From the NCBI RefSeq assembly GCF_021044425.1, contig NZ_JAJNEC010000005.1, forward strand, positions 1,426,001 to 1,490,000: a stretch of 64,000 nucleotides of DNA, in the 5' to 3' direction. Under the pieces are notes generated by a model, which worked only from the letters and a program-made list of their open reading frames with translations, was not told the DNA's origin and made no database searches. Made by a program: the position numbers and the translations under genes. This DNA comes from Niabella pedocola. GTDB taxonomy: Bacteria; Bacteroidota; Bacteroidia; Chitinophagales; Chitinophagaceae. Positions 17,909 through 26,986 of this stretch are shown in pieces. Position 1 is the first letter of the stretch; every line of letters begins with the position of its first letter.

Positions 17909-19936
17909 ATGGAACTATACGCAGCATCGCTCACTTCATATAAAAGACTGTTAACCAAAGAGGTAAGAATCGGAGATTTGCTATTAGGCAATCATCATCC
18001 CATCCGGGTGCAAACCATGACCACCACCGACACGATGGATACTATGGGTACGGTGGAACAATCCATCCGGTGTATCGAAGCCGGAGCTGAGCTGGTCCGC
18101 ATCACAGCTCCTTCCAAAAAAGAAGCGGAGAACCTGCTCCATATCAAAAATGAATTGCATAAAAGAGGCTATAATACCCCGCTTGTGGCCGATATCCATT
18201 TTACACCCAACGCGGCTGAAATTGCAGCACGTATTGTGGAGAAGGTACGGGTGAACCCCGGCAATTATGTTGATAAAAAGAAATTTGAACAGATCGAATA
18301 TACCGATGCGGAGTATGCAGAAGAGATCGACCGCATCCGCGACCGGTTTACCCCGCTCATCAAGGTGTGTAAAGAATATGGCACCGCCATGCGCATTGGC
18401 ACCAATCATGGCAGCCTGAGCGACCGGATCATGAGCCGTTATGGCGATACGCCCATGGGCATGGTGGAAAGCGCGATGGAGTTCCTGCGCATTGCGCGGG
18501 ACGAAAGCTATCACCAGATCGTTCTCAGCATGAAGGCCAGCAACCCCATTGTAATGGTACAGGCTTACCGCCTGCTGATCAAAACCATGGATGAGGAATT
18601 TGGCGAGATTTATCCCCTGCACCTGGGCGTTACGGAGGCGGGCGACGGCGAAGATGGCCGCATCAAATCGGCAATAGGGATCGGCACCCTCATGGAAGAT
18701 GGCATCGGTGATACCATCCGTGTTTCGCTGACCGAAGACCCGGAGCTGGAAATTCCGGTATGCCGCGATATCGTGAAGCGGTATGAGGGAAATCAGCCAA
18801 CGGGTTTCAATGCCGGCAAGGATGCACCGGTGCTCCCGCCAACGGGTCAGGCGATCGATTTCTCCAATTCAACCTATAATCCCTTCCAATCGAAAAAACA
18901 TAAGACCACGGGTGTCGGAAACATCGGCGGAGAACAGGTACCCGTGGTCATCGCAGATCTGAGCAAGCTGGAAGCAATTACACCGGCATCATTACAGGCT
19001 GTGGGTTATACATATGATGCCGGAAATGATAAATGGCATATTGCCGATGCTGCGGCCGATTATATTTATACCGCTAAAGCCGAACTGGATTTTCCGTTAC
19101 CGGGTCTCCTGAAGGTGATCACCACACCGGAGCATTGGAGCAAGGCTGCCGATGAGACAAAATATTTTCCCATATATGAGGCCGGTGCATTTGCTGCCGC
19201 GGCTGCAACAAGCGGAATCCTGAATTTTGTGATGCTGGATGCCGGCGATTTTCAGCACCTGGACGCTTTAGCCGGTAAGTCCAATATCGTGCTTTGCCTG
19301 AGCAGCCAGCAAAAAAATGCCATGCAATCGGTACGCCGCATGTGCGTTGAAATAACACAACGGGGTATGCAACATCCGCTGGTGTTTATTACAGACAGCC
19401 ACTGGAGCACGGCCGATGAGCACCTGATCCATTTTGCTACAGAAACCGGCGCCTTATTCCTGGATGGGTATGGCAATGGTATTTGCCTGGGTATGCATCA
19501 GGCAACTTACCATCAATTTAACGATGCCCAGCTGAGCGGGCGCCGCTATACTTCCGCAACAGATACAGGTGCTGCCGAGCAGTTTATGAACAACACGGCC
19601 TTCAGCATTTTACAGGCCACGCGCACCCGCATCTCAAAAACAGAATATATTTCCTGTCCCTCCTGTGGCCGTACCCTGTTTGACCTGCAGGAAACCACTA
19701 CCAAGATCCGTTCGGTGACCAATCATCTCAAGGGCGTAAAAATTGCCATCATGGGATGTATCGTTAACGGACCGGGGGAAATGGCCGACGCCGATTTCGG
19801 CTACGTAGGCAGCGGGCCCGGAAAGATCACCCTTTACAAAGGCAAGGATGTGGTAAAACGGAATGTGAACAGCGATATCGCCGTGGAGGCACTTATCGAG
19901 CTGTTGAAGGAGAATGAAGCCTGGATTGAGCCGTAA
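17909..19936 (+). CDS. ispG: 4-hydroxy-3-methylbut-2-enyl diphosphate synthase, long form
   Basis: 675-aa Fe4S4 enzyme of the MEP isoprenoid pathway, converting MEcPP to HMBPP. The N-terminal TIM barrel includes GNHHPIRVQTMTTTDTMDT and the middle GTNHGSLSDRIMSRYGDTP. The C-terminal domain carries the cluster cysteines C583 and C586 (CPSCGR) and C617 (CIVNGPGE). Between them is an extra domain of roughly 250 residues, as in the three-domain IspG of Bacteroidota, Chlamydiae and plants; E. coli IspG has about 370 residues. I start at the ATG 17909 next to the promoter element. The gene appears monocistronic. Confidence 0.95.
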   Translation: MELYAASLTSYKRLLTKEVRIGDLLLGNHHPIRVQTMTTTDTMDTMGTVEQSIRCIEAGAELVRITAPSKKEAENLLHIKNELHKRGYNTPLVADIHFTPNAAEIAARIVEKVRVNPGNYVDKKKFEQIEYTDAEYAEEIDRIRDRFTPLIKVCKEYGTAMRIGTNHGSLSDRIMSRYGDTPMGMVESAMEFLRIARDESYHQIVLSMKASNPIVMVQAYRLLIKTMDEEFGEIYPLHLGVTEAGDGEDGRIKSAIGIGTLMEDGIGDTIRVSLTEDPELEIPVCRDIVKRYEGNQPTGFNAGKDAPVLPPTGQAIDFSNSTYNPFQSKKHKTTGVGNIGGEQVPVVIADLSKLEAITPASLQAVGYTYDAGNDKWHIADAAADYIYTAKAELDFPLPGLLKVITTPEHWSKAADETKYFPIYEAGAFAAAAATSGILNFVMLDAGDFQHLDALAGKSNIVLCLSSQQKNAMQSVRRMCVEITQRGMQHPLVFITDSHWSTADEHLIHFATETGALFLDGYGNGICLGMHQATYHQFNDAQLSGRRYTSATDTGAAEQFMNNTAFSILQATRTRISKTEYISCPSCGRTLFDLQETTTKIRSVTNHLKGVKIAIMGCIVNGPGEMADADFGYVGSGPGKITLYKGKDVVKRNVNSDIAVEALIELLKENEAWIEP

Positions 19937-19954
19937 GGGAAGCGGGGTTTAGCT

Positions 19955-20003
19955 TTCAGCAGTCAGTCATCAGCAGTCAGTCATCAGCAGTCAGCGGTCA
20001 GCC
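19955..20003. repeat. Degenerate heptanucleotide array (NTCAGYN type)
   Basis: Seven units in perfect 7-bp register downstream of ispG, alternating TTCAGCA/ATCAGCA with GTCAGTC and ending GTCAGCG, GTCAGCC. A second 7-bp-phased run, CTGGAAT TTTAAAC ATTAAAC and further units, lies at 20114-20148 against the end of the next gene. Confidence 0.85.
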
Positions 20004-20144
20004 ATTCGCTAAAAGGCTAATCACCGGATGGCTGTTTGACGATAAAAACACAAAGACAAAATCGTCCTGGAATTTATCGCAACGGGCACATCGATCCCGT
20101 TATCTAAACCAACCTGGAATTTTAAACATTAAACCTGGAACCAT

Positions 20145-22949
20145 TTAGAACAACAGCAGCGACTGCCCGCCTACTTTTTTCTTCGCCCCGGTTGGACGTA
20201 TATTGTAGGTAAATGTAGCCATGTAATAATTACCCAGTACATTTCCCCGGCTGTATCTAAGCATATTCTGCGACAGCACGACATCCGTATTATTCATTTT
20301 CCGTAAGATATCGTAAACCCCCAGCCGCAACACACCTGCTTCGTTCTTCAGCATCGTAATGTTGAGTGCTGCATTCCAGCGTACAAACCGGCGCAACGAA
20401 GGGTCTACAATGGCGCTGTTCTGTATAAAGGCCACATTGTTCTCCAGGATAATATGCTTGGGCCAGCGCAATATCTGCTCCGAGCTGATTTCATAATTTG
20501 ATACGCGGTACGACTGGAACAGGGCCGTATTGGAGTTCCGGACGCGCTGACCACCGTAATTGACATTATTGTTCCATTCAAATACATCATTCCAGTTTAA
20601 CCCGATACCGGCCCAGAGGTTGGTATTGTTCCGGTATTGTTTGCTCAGTTCATTGTTATAGCTGAAAAAGTTTTCATTATACTCATAGTAAAAACCGATA
20701 TTCGAGTTCATCGTAAACCGCTGCGAAAATTTATTTTGTTTATTGATGCCTCCATTGCCGGAGATGCTTTTACCACCATTGGCATTTACCGGCATAATGA
20801 TCTGGGTACCGTTATCCTGCAACAGGATATTTTGGATCACGTCATTTTTAACCTTCGCTGCACGCGCCCATCCCCATACATTCAGGCTCAGCTTGGGATC
20901 ATAGGTGTACATATTTACCTGCAAACTATGCCGTATCGCCGGCAGCAGGTTCGGGTTGCCATTATTGATCACATAGGGATTGGTATTATCAAAAACCGGT
21001 ATCAGGTAGCGGTAATCCGGCAGGATCACCTCTTTCCGGTAATCGATGTTCAGTTTGCCCAAAACGATGCCGAGTTCCGGCAAAAAGGTATTCAACCGCT
21101 GCACCACATCTTCAGGCATTGACACGAGCCTGTTTGTAAAACGCTGCGACTGGTAGCGGACCCGCGGTGTAACAGTTAATTTTTTGTATTTGTACTCCAG
21201 CCCCATAGCGGTGGAAAGGCTGTTGCTCCTGCGTTCAAACCGGTTACTGAGATCGTTGTTCAACCGGGTAAAGCCGCCCGATCCATCGAGGTTATAGGTT
21301 TCGATCGTATTGGTGAGGTATTCATATTCATACCGTGCATCTACCCGGGCGGAAAGATTTTTAACCAGGGGTTCGCTGTAGTTGCCATTGATGCTGGCAT
21401 TGAGCGTGGGCACCTTCTCATGCCGCAATTGGTCAAACAGACTGTCCTTCAGCTGCGGATACCGGTATTGGATGAGCGAATGGGTAGTGGCTGCATTATC
21501 CCGCAGCTGCCAGATGAGCTGGTGGTTTATAGTAAACCGGCGCCCCTTGCGCGTGCGGGATAACCGGTTATAATTTATGTAATGGCGGTAATTCCTGCTG
21601 ATGTTATCGCGGTCCAGGTCTATCCGGCCGTCGCTCAGGCTGCCCAGTACCGAGTGCGTGCTTTGCGCCAGCGTATAGCGGTCATCGACCGTATTCCCCG
21701 TCATATAATTGATGCCGGCCTGGATATTGGTTACAGAATCCGGTCGCAGCTTGGCCCCCAGGCCTATATTGTGCGCGTTGATCAATACCTTGGCCTTTTC
21801 ATCTTCGGTTCTTTTTAAGAGCGTATCCCCATTGTTGTATTCCGTATAGCCGTCATTTTTTACATCCACTTTTACATTCCCGTAAAAATATTGCCCAAAG
21901 ATCGATTGTTTACTATTTGGAGAATGGTTAATGTTCAAGCCCAGTCCCGAACTGGTACTGATGCCGCCGTACTCTGTGATACCGCCAAAATTGATATTAT
22001 TGATCCGGATGCCCGTACCGCCGCTGGCATTGCGCCAGATACTCACACTGCGATTGCTGTTTACATCAGAGTTGCGTTGCATGCCACCGGTCTGCATCAG
22101 CTCAGAAAAGCTGAATCCCGCACGGTTGAGGTTATTGGTATAGCCCAGTGCGCTTACCTGTAACGTATCTCTGAATATATTGGCAATGGCCCCTGCTTCA
22201 TAGGTACCTTCTGTACCACCGCCTGCATAAGCTTTTCCAAACATGCCCTTCTTTACGCCCTTTTTAAAAGTAAGATTGATGACCTTGCCCACGTTATTGA
22301 GATTATCATCGCCTCTCCGCAACAACTCTTCTTTGTCATCGGTTACCTGCACCTTATCAATTACGTTGGAAGGGAGATTGCGTGTGGCCATTTTCGGGTC
22401 ATCGCCAAAAAAGGCTTTACCATCTACGGTAATACGGTTGACCGGTTTTCCGTTTACCGTAATATTACCATCACGGTCCACCTGTACCCCCGGCAGTTTT
22501 TTCAACAGGTCTTCCACCAGTGCATTGGGCAGCGTTTTAAATGCCGCTGCATTAAATTCAATGGTATCCTTGCGTACCGCCATCGGCGGGCGCTCGGCCA
22601 CTACCAGTACTTCATCCAGTGATGTACTGTCGGGTGCCATCCAAAGCGTGTCCAGGTTAAGGGCGCCCGAGGTCAAGGTAAAATCTTTTCGCAGTACTTT
22701 ATACCCGGTAAAGGTAGCAATGAGGCGCAGCGGTGTGTTCAGCGGCAGACCCGGAACCTTAAACGCTCCGTCGGTAGCTGACAACCGGTAGGTGATAATA
22801 CTGGTGTCTGCAGCTTTGTATACGGTAACGGTGGCCAGATAAAGCCCTTTTTTGGTTTGAGTATCCAGCAGCGTTCCGGTGATGCTGCCCTGTGCCTGTA
22901 CCCATAGGGCGGCCATCAGCAGGAAAACGATCATTCCTGTTTTCTTCAT
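20145..22949 (-). CDS. Outer-membrane beta-barrel protein, TonB-receptor-like with CarboxypepD_reg domain
   Basis: 934 aa. It has a signal peptide (MKKTGMIVFLLMAALWVQAQ), then a carboxypeptidase-regulatory-like domain (GSITGTLLDTQTKKGLYLATV), then a plug-like domain (~residues 125-235) with GNITVNGKPVNRITVDGK followed by AFFGDDPKMATRNLP. The rest is a long beta-barrel (OMP_b-brl_3 type) ending in Phe. These proteins resemble TonB-dependent receptors, but no SusD partner or TonB box was found, so the substrate is unknown. ATG 22949 is chosen because a -7-like CAAGGTTA (minus TAACCTTG) at 22972-22965 overlaps the earlier in-frame start at 22967. Confidence 0.88.
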   Translation of the reverse strand: MKKTGMIVFLLMAALWVQAQGSITGTLLDTQTKKGLYLATVTVYKAADTSIITYRLSATDGAFKVPGLPLNTPLRLIATFTGYKVLRKDFTLTSGALNLDTLWMAPDSTSLDEVLVVAERPPMAVRKDTIEFNAAAFKTLPNALVEDLLKKLPGVQVDRDGNITVNGKPVNRITVDGKAFFGDDPKMATRNLPSNVIDKVQVTDDKEELLRRGDDNLNNVGKVINLTFKKGVKKGMFGKAYAGGGTEGTYEAGAIANIFRDTLQVSALGYTNNLNRAGFSFSELMQTGGMQRNSDVNSNRSVSIWRNASGGTGIRINNINFGGITEYGGISTSSGLGLNINHSPNSKQSIFGQYFYGNVKVDVKNDGYTEYNNGDTLLKRTEDEKAKVLINAHNIGLGAKLRPDSVTNIQAGINYMTGNTVDDRYTLAQSTHSVLGSLSDGRIDLDRDNISRNYRHYINYNRLSRTRKGRRFTINHQLIWQLRDNAATTHSLIQYRYPQLKDSLFDQLRHEKVPTLNASINGNYSEPLVKNLSARVDARYEYEYLTNTIETYNLDGSGGFTRLNNDLSNRFERRSNSLSTAMGLEYKYKKLTVTPRVRYQSQRFTNRLVSMPEDVVQRLNTFLPELGIVLGKLNIDYRKEVILPDYRYLIPVFDNTNPYVINNGNPNLLPAIRHSLQVNMYTYDPKLSLNVWGWARAAKVKNDVIQNILLQDNGTQIIMPVNANGGKSISGNGGINKQNKFSQRFTMNSNIGFYYEYNENFFSYNNELSKQYRNNTNLWAGIGLNWNDVFEWNNNVNYGGQRVRNSNTALFQSYRVSNYEISSEQILRWPKHIILENNVAFIQNSAIVDPSLRRFVRWNAALNITMLKNEAGVLRLGVYDILRKMNNTDVVLSQNMLRYSRGNVLGNYYMATFTYNIRPTGAKKKVGGQSLLLF

Positions 22950-22964
22950 GAGCATTCTTTTAAG

Positions 22965-22972
22965 CAAGGTTA
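22965..22972 (-). promoter_or_regulatory. TAACCTTG -7-like element before the outer-membrane barrel gene
   Basis: One mismatch to TAnnTTTG on the minus strand. It overlaps the ATG at 22967, so it supports initiation at ATG 22949 with a leader of about 10 nt. Confidence 0.3.
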
Positions 22973-23217
22973 TTAAAAAACACCTCCCGCTGTTTGTACC
23001 CTGTGACGAAACGGCAAAACAATGGTATCAACTAAAGAAAGTGCCGTGCGAAAATATACGACATTATTCGTATTAAAAAATCGTAGATGCTTTTTAGGAA
23101 ATCAATAACATTTTCGCCTGATCCTTACCGGATCCATTGAAAGTGCGAAGTATGCCCTTATTTTAGGTAATAAATGCCTGCAGCGCCTGGTATAGATAAC
23201 AGCGGGATACGTTATCC

Positions 23218-23784
23218 TTAAAAGAAATAATGCCGGAGGATATAGGAAACTTCATACAGGATGAAAAGCAGCGCCAGTGCATATTGAAACCGGATATTGT
23301 TAAACCGTATGCCCAGCAGGCATAGCAGAATGTGAACAAGATTGCGCACAGGGTATTCCCAATGCAACGACAGGAAATATTGTTTTCCCTTTAAAAGCGT
23401 ATCCGCAAAGTCTGCAACAAAAATGACGATCAGGAATGAAAAAAACCATTGCTTTCGTGAAAAGAAATAATCCTGGTATCCCTTATAGTCACTGATACTG
23501 TCGGGAAAGATCAGTACAGACAAGGCAAAATACATGGTTGTATAAAGGATCAGGAACAGGTATTCCAGGAAATTCCAGCTCCCCACACCGGTTAACCGCG
23601 CTTCCCACCACCAGAAGTGAATGATCAGCAAAAATGTATACCCCACCCACAGTAAATGCAGCGGACTGGGCTTGGGTCCTTTACGAAGATCGATCAACTT
23701 CACTGCATTTTTAAGCAACTGGGCGATCCCGAATCCCAGGATAATGCTGATCATGGTTCGTACATGGGTAAAGGTTTCTTCCAT
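23218..23784 (-). CDS. Hypothetical integral membrane protein, 188 aa
   Basis: No family recognised. About five hydrophobic helices are visible (around residues 10-28, 43-60, 73-93, 114-130 and 148-182), with Trp-rich segments such as IIHFWWWEARLTG. There is no signal peptide and no catalytic motif. It starts with an ATG and lies 115 bp from the DUF1801 gene on the same strand. It could be a small sensor or accessory membrane protein, but nothing in the context supports a specific role. Confidence 0.6.
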   Translation of the reverse strand: MEETFTHVRTMISIILGFGIAQLLKNAVKLIDLRKGPKPSPLHLLWVGYTFLLIIHFWWWEARLTGVGSWNFLEYLFLILYTTMYFALSVLIFPDSISDYKGYQDYFFSRKQWFFSFLIVIFVADFADTLLKGKQYFLSLHWEYPVRNLVHILLCLLGIRFNNIRFQYALALLFILYEVSYILRHYFF

Positions 23785-23899
23785 AATCGTAAGGTTTATG
23801 ATCGTTTATTCCAGGGTGGGCATCCCGGAACACCGCTTTTAAAATACATGCCGGAACAATGATTCCGGGATGGGCTGTAACTGCTCCTGCCGTCATCGC

Positions 23900-24292
23900 C
23901 TATCCTTTCAACCGCTCCAGTACACCCCTGCGTTTTACAATATTTTTATAATCCCATTGAATGTCCCTGGCCTTTTTAAGCCATCGTTTCAGATCTTTTT
24001 TGTTTACCGCAGTTTCGTTCTTGTAGCGGGCCTCCGCAGCCTTAAAACTGCCCTCCGGCAGTAATCCGGGTTCATCAAACGACTGTCCGCTCCAAAACAA
24101 TAACCGGACGCAGTCCTTCAGTTTGCTATAACCCGCAACCGGGTTTCCATCAAGGAACCACACGGGGTGCCGGTGCCAGATCTTATTTTCAGCCTCCGGC
24201 AGATGGATACAGATCTCCTGTGCCAGCAAATCACAGATCGCCTGATCTTCTTTCGTTTGGGCATTATTATAAGCGGTTATATCCGGGTTCAT
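23900..24292 (-). CDS. DUF1801 domain protein
   Basis: 130-aa cytoplasmic protein. The pattern HRHPVWFLDGNPVAGYSKLKD followed by CVRLLFWSGQSF fits DUF1801 (YdhG/YobT-like alpha-beta fold). The C-terminus is Lys/Arg-rich (AVNKKDLKRWLKKARDIQWDYKN). The biochemical function of the family is unknown, though members are often found among small stress-type genes, as here. Confidence is in the family, not in a function. Confidence 0.75.
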   Translation of the reverse strand: MNPDITAYNNAQTKEDQAICDLLAQEICIHLPEAENKIWHRHPVWFLDGNPVAGYSKLKDCVRLLFWSGQSFDEPGLLPEGSFKAAEARYKNETAVNKKDLKRWLKKARDIQWDYKNIVKRRGVLERLKG

Positions 24293-24473
24293 GGCGCAAT
24301 TTTACCGGAAGATACTGCATTTATTTTTTCTTCATTCCCACAGACGCAGAAGTTGTTTATCCATTTTATCCGTTGCAGATAGCCCCGAAAGCAACAATCA
24401 TATCTGCTATGGGTTGTTGCACTACCCTTTCTTTTTACGTTGTAATCATAAACCACCCACAAAAAACAGTGCT

Positions 24474-24986
24474 ATGAAATATCAGTTCCTGATTGTTGTA
24501 ATACTACTTGCCGGCTGCCTGTCTTGCAAAAAAGCGGCGTTTGAAAACGAGTATCAACAAAGCTACCGTACCTGGCTCAGCTTCCGGGACAGCAGCAGCA
24601 ATCATTATCGGTATACAAAAATCTTTAGCTCCTGGACCGGGAGCCGTTCGGAGTACACCATTACGGTAAAAGGAGGTGCTATTTTGCAGCAGGAGTATAA
24701 AGGCTATGGTTTAACCGCGGATACGCACCAACCAACACTCAAGGAATCCTGGACTGAAGATGCCGCGCATTTGAACACACACCACAACTATGAGCCGGCG
24801 CTTACACTCGACCAGGTGTATGCAAAGGCTAAGAATGAATGGTTAAAAGTGAACCGGGATGAGCATACGGTTTATTTTGAGGCTCAAAACCGGGGTATGA
24901 TTTCTTCCTGCGGCTTCGTACCCAAGAACTGCGCAGACGACTGTTTCACCGGTATCACCATCACCCAAATCCGGGCGCTGCCCTGA
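24474..24986 (+). CDS. Putative lipoprotein, 170 aa
   Basis: Start ATG 24474 gives a lipoprotein signal, MKYQFLIVVILLAGC, with the lipobox Cys at residue 15 (a second Cys follows in SCKK). The longer open frame back to 24291 lacks this and overlaps the divergent DUF1801 start. The mature part has repeated Ser/Tyr-rich beta-strand-like segments and two Cys pairs near the C-terminus (SSCGFVPKNCADDCF), which could form disulphides in the periplasm. No family recognised. Confidence 0.7.
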   Translation: MKYQFLIVVILLAGCLSCKKAAFENEYQQSYRTWLSFRDSSSNHYRYTKIFSSWTGSRSEYTITVKGGAILQQEYKGYGLTADTHQPTLKESWTEDAAHLNTHHNYEPALTLDQVYAKAKNEWLKVNRDEHTVYFEAQNRGMISSCGFVPKNCADDCFTGITITQIRALP

Positions 24987-25059
24987 ACATAGCCGGATAA
25001 TAAAAAGGAACCGGTCTGCACCAGACAAACCGGATCCTCCTGAGAACAGGGTTTAAGAC

Positions 25060-25599
25060 CTATGCGGCATGCACCCCTTCCTGTATTTCTTCTACCATTT
25101 TCTTATTAAAGGCGGGAAGATCCTTTGGCGTACGGCTGGTTACCAGACCCGCATCCACTACCACTTCCTCATCGGCCCAATCGGCACCGGCATTTACAAG
25201 GTCCACACGGATCGCAGGTACGGATGTCATTCTCCGGCCGTTTACCACACCCGCATTGATCAGCAATTGCGGCCCATGACAAATGGCCGCCACCGGCTTC
25301 TGCTGGTCAAAAAAATCACGTATAAAATCCAGCGCTGCTTCGTTTGTGCGCAATTTGTCCGGGTTCAATACCCCTCCGGGCAGTACAAGGGCGTCAAATG
25401 CTGAGGAATCTGCTTCCCCCACCGTTTGATCCACCGGGTATTCTTTTCCCCAGTTTTTCTCTGCCCAGGATCGGATACTGCCCGCTTCCGGGCTGATGAT
25501 CAACGCCTCCCAACCCTGCTGTTCCAGGTAATCTTTCGGAGATTGCAGTTCACTTTCTTCAAAGCCATGCGTAGCAAGAATGGCGATTCTCTTTTTCAT
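25060..25599 (-). CDS. DJ-1/PfpI family glutamine amidotransferase-like protein
   Basis: 179 aa, cytoplasmic. The nucleophile elbow AICHGPQ gives C107-H108, and the conserved Glu in HGFEESEL (E14/E15) activates the Cys, as in PfpI/YhbO/YajL. Such proteins act as glyoxalase/deglycase-type or chaperone-like stress proteins; the precise activity is debated. The length fits the family (about 170-190 aa). Its neighbours are a TfoX-N protein and an NTF2-like protein on the same strand. Confidence 0.9.
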   Translation of the reverse strand: MKKRIAILATHGFEESELQSPKDYLEQQGWEALIISPEAGSIRSWAEKNWGKEYPVDQTVGEADSSAFDALVLPGGVLNPDKLRTNEAALDFIRDFFDQQKPVAAICHGPQLLINAGVVNGRRMTSVPAIRVDLVNAGADWADEEVVVDAGLVTSRTPKDLPAFNKKMVEEIQEGVHAA

Positions 25600-25731
25600 G
25601 TTACTGTGTTTTTGTAGTTCAACAATTTTTAACGGAATGGAATCCTCCTGTTTCCGCTACAAAAACCAGTCCTGAAGCCCGACGCACTATTAGGATTGTG
25701 TTAAAGAATCTACTGGAGCAGCTCGAGGAAA

Positions 25732-26085
25732 TCAACGCCTGCGAACTTTTGAAGGTATGGCGGTTGCGATCGTTTTGTTATACTCCAGGGCCAGTTCAAC
25801 CCAGTAATCCAGGGCCGCTTTTGTTTGAAGCTGCGCCTCGGCTACATGCACATATCCCTTATAGATGCGCCCCTTCATAATCACATCACTGCACCCTTTT
25901 TTTGCCACCAGTGCATCATGCATCGCCGGTTCCACCCGGCACATGATCCGGCCGGGACCCACTGTGAGACACATTTTCCCATTGATCATAAAGGCCAGTC
26001 CGCCAAACATTTTTTTTTCCTCAACATGCGGAATAGCCGCCAGGGCCTGCCGCATACGCTGTGCAAGAGATGTGCTATATGCCAT
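25732..26085 (-). CDS. TfoX/Sxy N-terminal domain protein
   Basis: 117 aa. It matches the TfoX N-terminal domain alone: KKMFGGLAFMINGKMC, GRIMCRVEPAMHDALV, then MKGRIYKGYVHV. It lacks the C-terminal HhH half of full-length Sxy, so a competence-regulator role should not be assumed; stand-alone TfoX-N proteins are common and uncharacterised. It ends 132 bp from the PfpI gene start and begins 11 bp after the stop of the NTF2-like gene, so those two are likely co-transcribed. Confidence 0.85.
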   Translation of the reverse strand: MAYSTSLAQRMRQALAAIPHVEEKKMFGGLAFMINGKMCLTVGPGRIMCRVEPAMHDALVAKKGCSDVIMKGRIYKGYVHVAEAQLQTKAALDYWVELALEYNKTIATAIPSKVRRR

Positions 26086-26096
26086 GGTACCGGGAA

Positions 26097-26477
26097 TTAA
26101 GCGGGTGTGTTCTTTTGAAATGTGAGCGTGTCAAAAAATATTGTAAGGGCCTGCAATTTTCCGTCCCGTGCTTTCCAGATCTCCGCCACGTCGCCGGTTA
26201 TACGGGCGCCATTGGGAAAGGTAAAATCGTATGTACCAATCACACAGGCGTTTTCGCCGTCCACGATCATTTCTTTAACCCGCATGGCATCAAATACCCT
26301 GGAAAACCGGTCAATCACCTGCCGGTAGGCGGCCTTTCCAACAAGCGGCTCCGGACGTGTCATATCTCCGCCGGTAAATAAAAAATCATCGGAAAGCACG
26401 GTTTCCCATCCCTCCTTCCGGGCAAACCCGCTGTAATACTGTTCCAAAAGTTGTTTTGTGGTAGCTGTTTGTTCCAT
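26097..26477 (-). CDS. NTF2-like/SnoaL-like protein
   Basis: 126 aa with the cone-shaped alpha+beta pattern of the NTF2 superfamily: N-terminal helices (TKQLLEQYYSGFARKEGWETV), then LSDDFLFTGGDMT and a final beta-sheet (ACVIGTYDFTFPNGARITGDVAEIW). Members bind small hydrophobic ligands or act as isomerases. It is divergent from the HxlR regulator gene at 26576, and the 98-bp gap holds the direct repeats described separately, so it may be a target of that regulator. Confidence 0.8.
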   Translation of the reverse strand: MEQTATTKQLLEQYYSGFARKEGWETVLSDDFLFTGGDMTRPEPLVGKAAYRQVIDRFSRVFDAMRVKEMIVDGENACVIGTYDFTFPNGARITGDVAEIWKARDGKLQALTIFFDTLTFQKNTPA

Positions 26478-26507
26478 CGTTGTTGTTTTTACATTTTAAG
26501 CAATCCG

Positions 26508-26515
26508 TATCTTTG
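26508..26515 (+). promoter_or_regulatory. TATCTTTG -7 element of the hxlR-type gene
   Basis: Exact TAnnTTTG match with a TTG at 26483-26485 (22-bp gap) as possible -33 box. The ATG is at 26576, so the leader is about 55 nt, unusually long for this window, and it contains both 11-bp direct repeats. Confidence 0.45.
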
Positions 26516-26525
26516 TGCTTGCATT

Positions 26526-26569
26526 TTGCAAGTACTAAGTTAGGAAAGTTATTGCAAATTGCAAGTACT
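26526..26569. promoter_or_regulatory. Two identical 11-bp direct repeats (TTGCAAGTACT), putative operator
   Basis: Copies lie at 26526-26536 and 26559-26569, exactly 33 bp apart (about three helical turns). A partial extra TTGCAA lies at 26552-26557. They sit between the divergent NTF2-like and HxlR-type genes and just downstream of the HxlR gene's -7 element, a position suited to autorepression. Confidence 0.6.
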
Positions 26570-26575
26570 TTTAAA

Positions 26576-26983
26576 ATGAGCAAACAAAGATCCGACTGTC
26601 CCATCAGCTGTTCGCTGGATATTTTCGGCGACAAATGGTCGCTTTTGATCATTCGCGATGTAATGCTGCGCGGCAAATGTTCGTATAGCGAGTTTTTGAA
26701 ATCGGAGGAAAAGATCGCCACCAATATCCTTTCCAACCGCCTTGCCCTGTTGGAAGCCGCACAGATCCTGTCAAAAGAAACAGCCCCCGACAACCGGTCG
26801 AAATTCATCTATCACCTTACACAAAAGGGGGCCGACCTGCTGCCCATTATTATTGAACTGATGGATTGGGGCGCCCGCTACCATGATCATTGCCCGCGCA
26901 GGGAGCTGGGGAAAAAGATAAAAAAAAATAAAGCCGCTGTCATCGATGAATATAAGCAGCGGCTTAAGGAACAACTCCGTTAG
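26576..26983 (+). CDS. HxlR family transcriptional regulator
   Basis: 135-aa winged-helix regulator. The HxlR core is clear: CSLDIFGDKWSLLIIRDVM, then the recognition helix region SEEKIATNILSNRLALLE, and the wing (FIYHLTQKGADLLPIIIELMDW). Cys residues in SDCPISCS near the N-terminus are typical of redox- or aldehyde-sensing members. The start ATG 26576 precedes MSKQRSD; the longer frame back to 26480 would run through the promoter. The two direct repeats upstream are candidate binding sites. It converges with the phosphodiesterase gene (3 bp between stops). Confidence 0.92.
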   Translation: MSKQRSDCPISCSLDIFGDKWSLLIIRDVMLRGKCSYSEFLKSEEKIATNILSNRLALLEAAQILSKETAPDNRSKFIYHLTQKGADLLPIIIELMDWGARYHDHCPRRELGKKIKKNKAAVIDEYKQRLKEQLR

Positions 26984-26986
26984 CGA

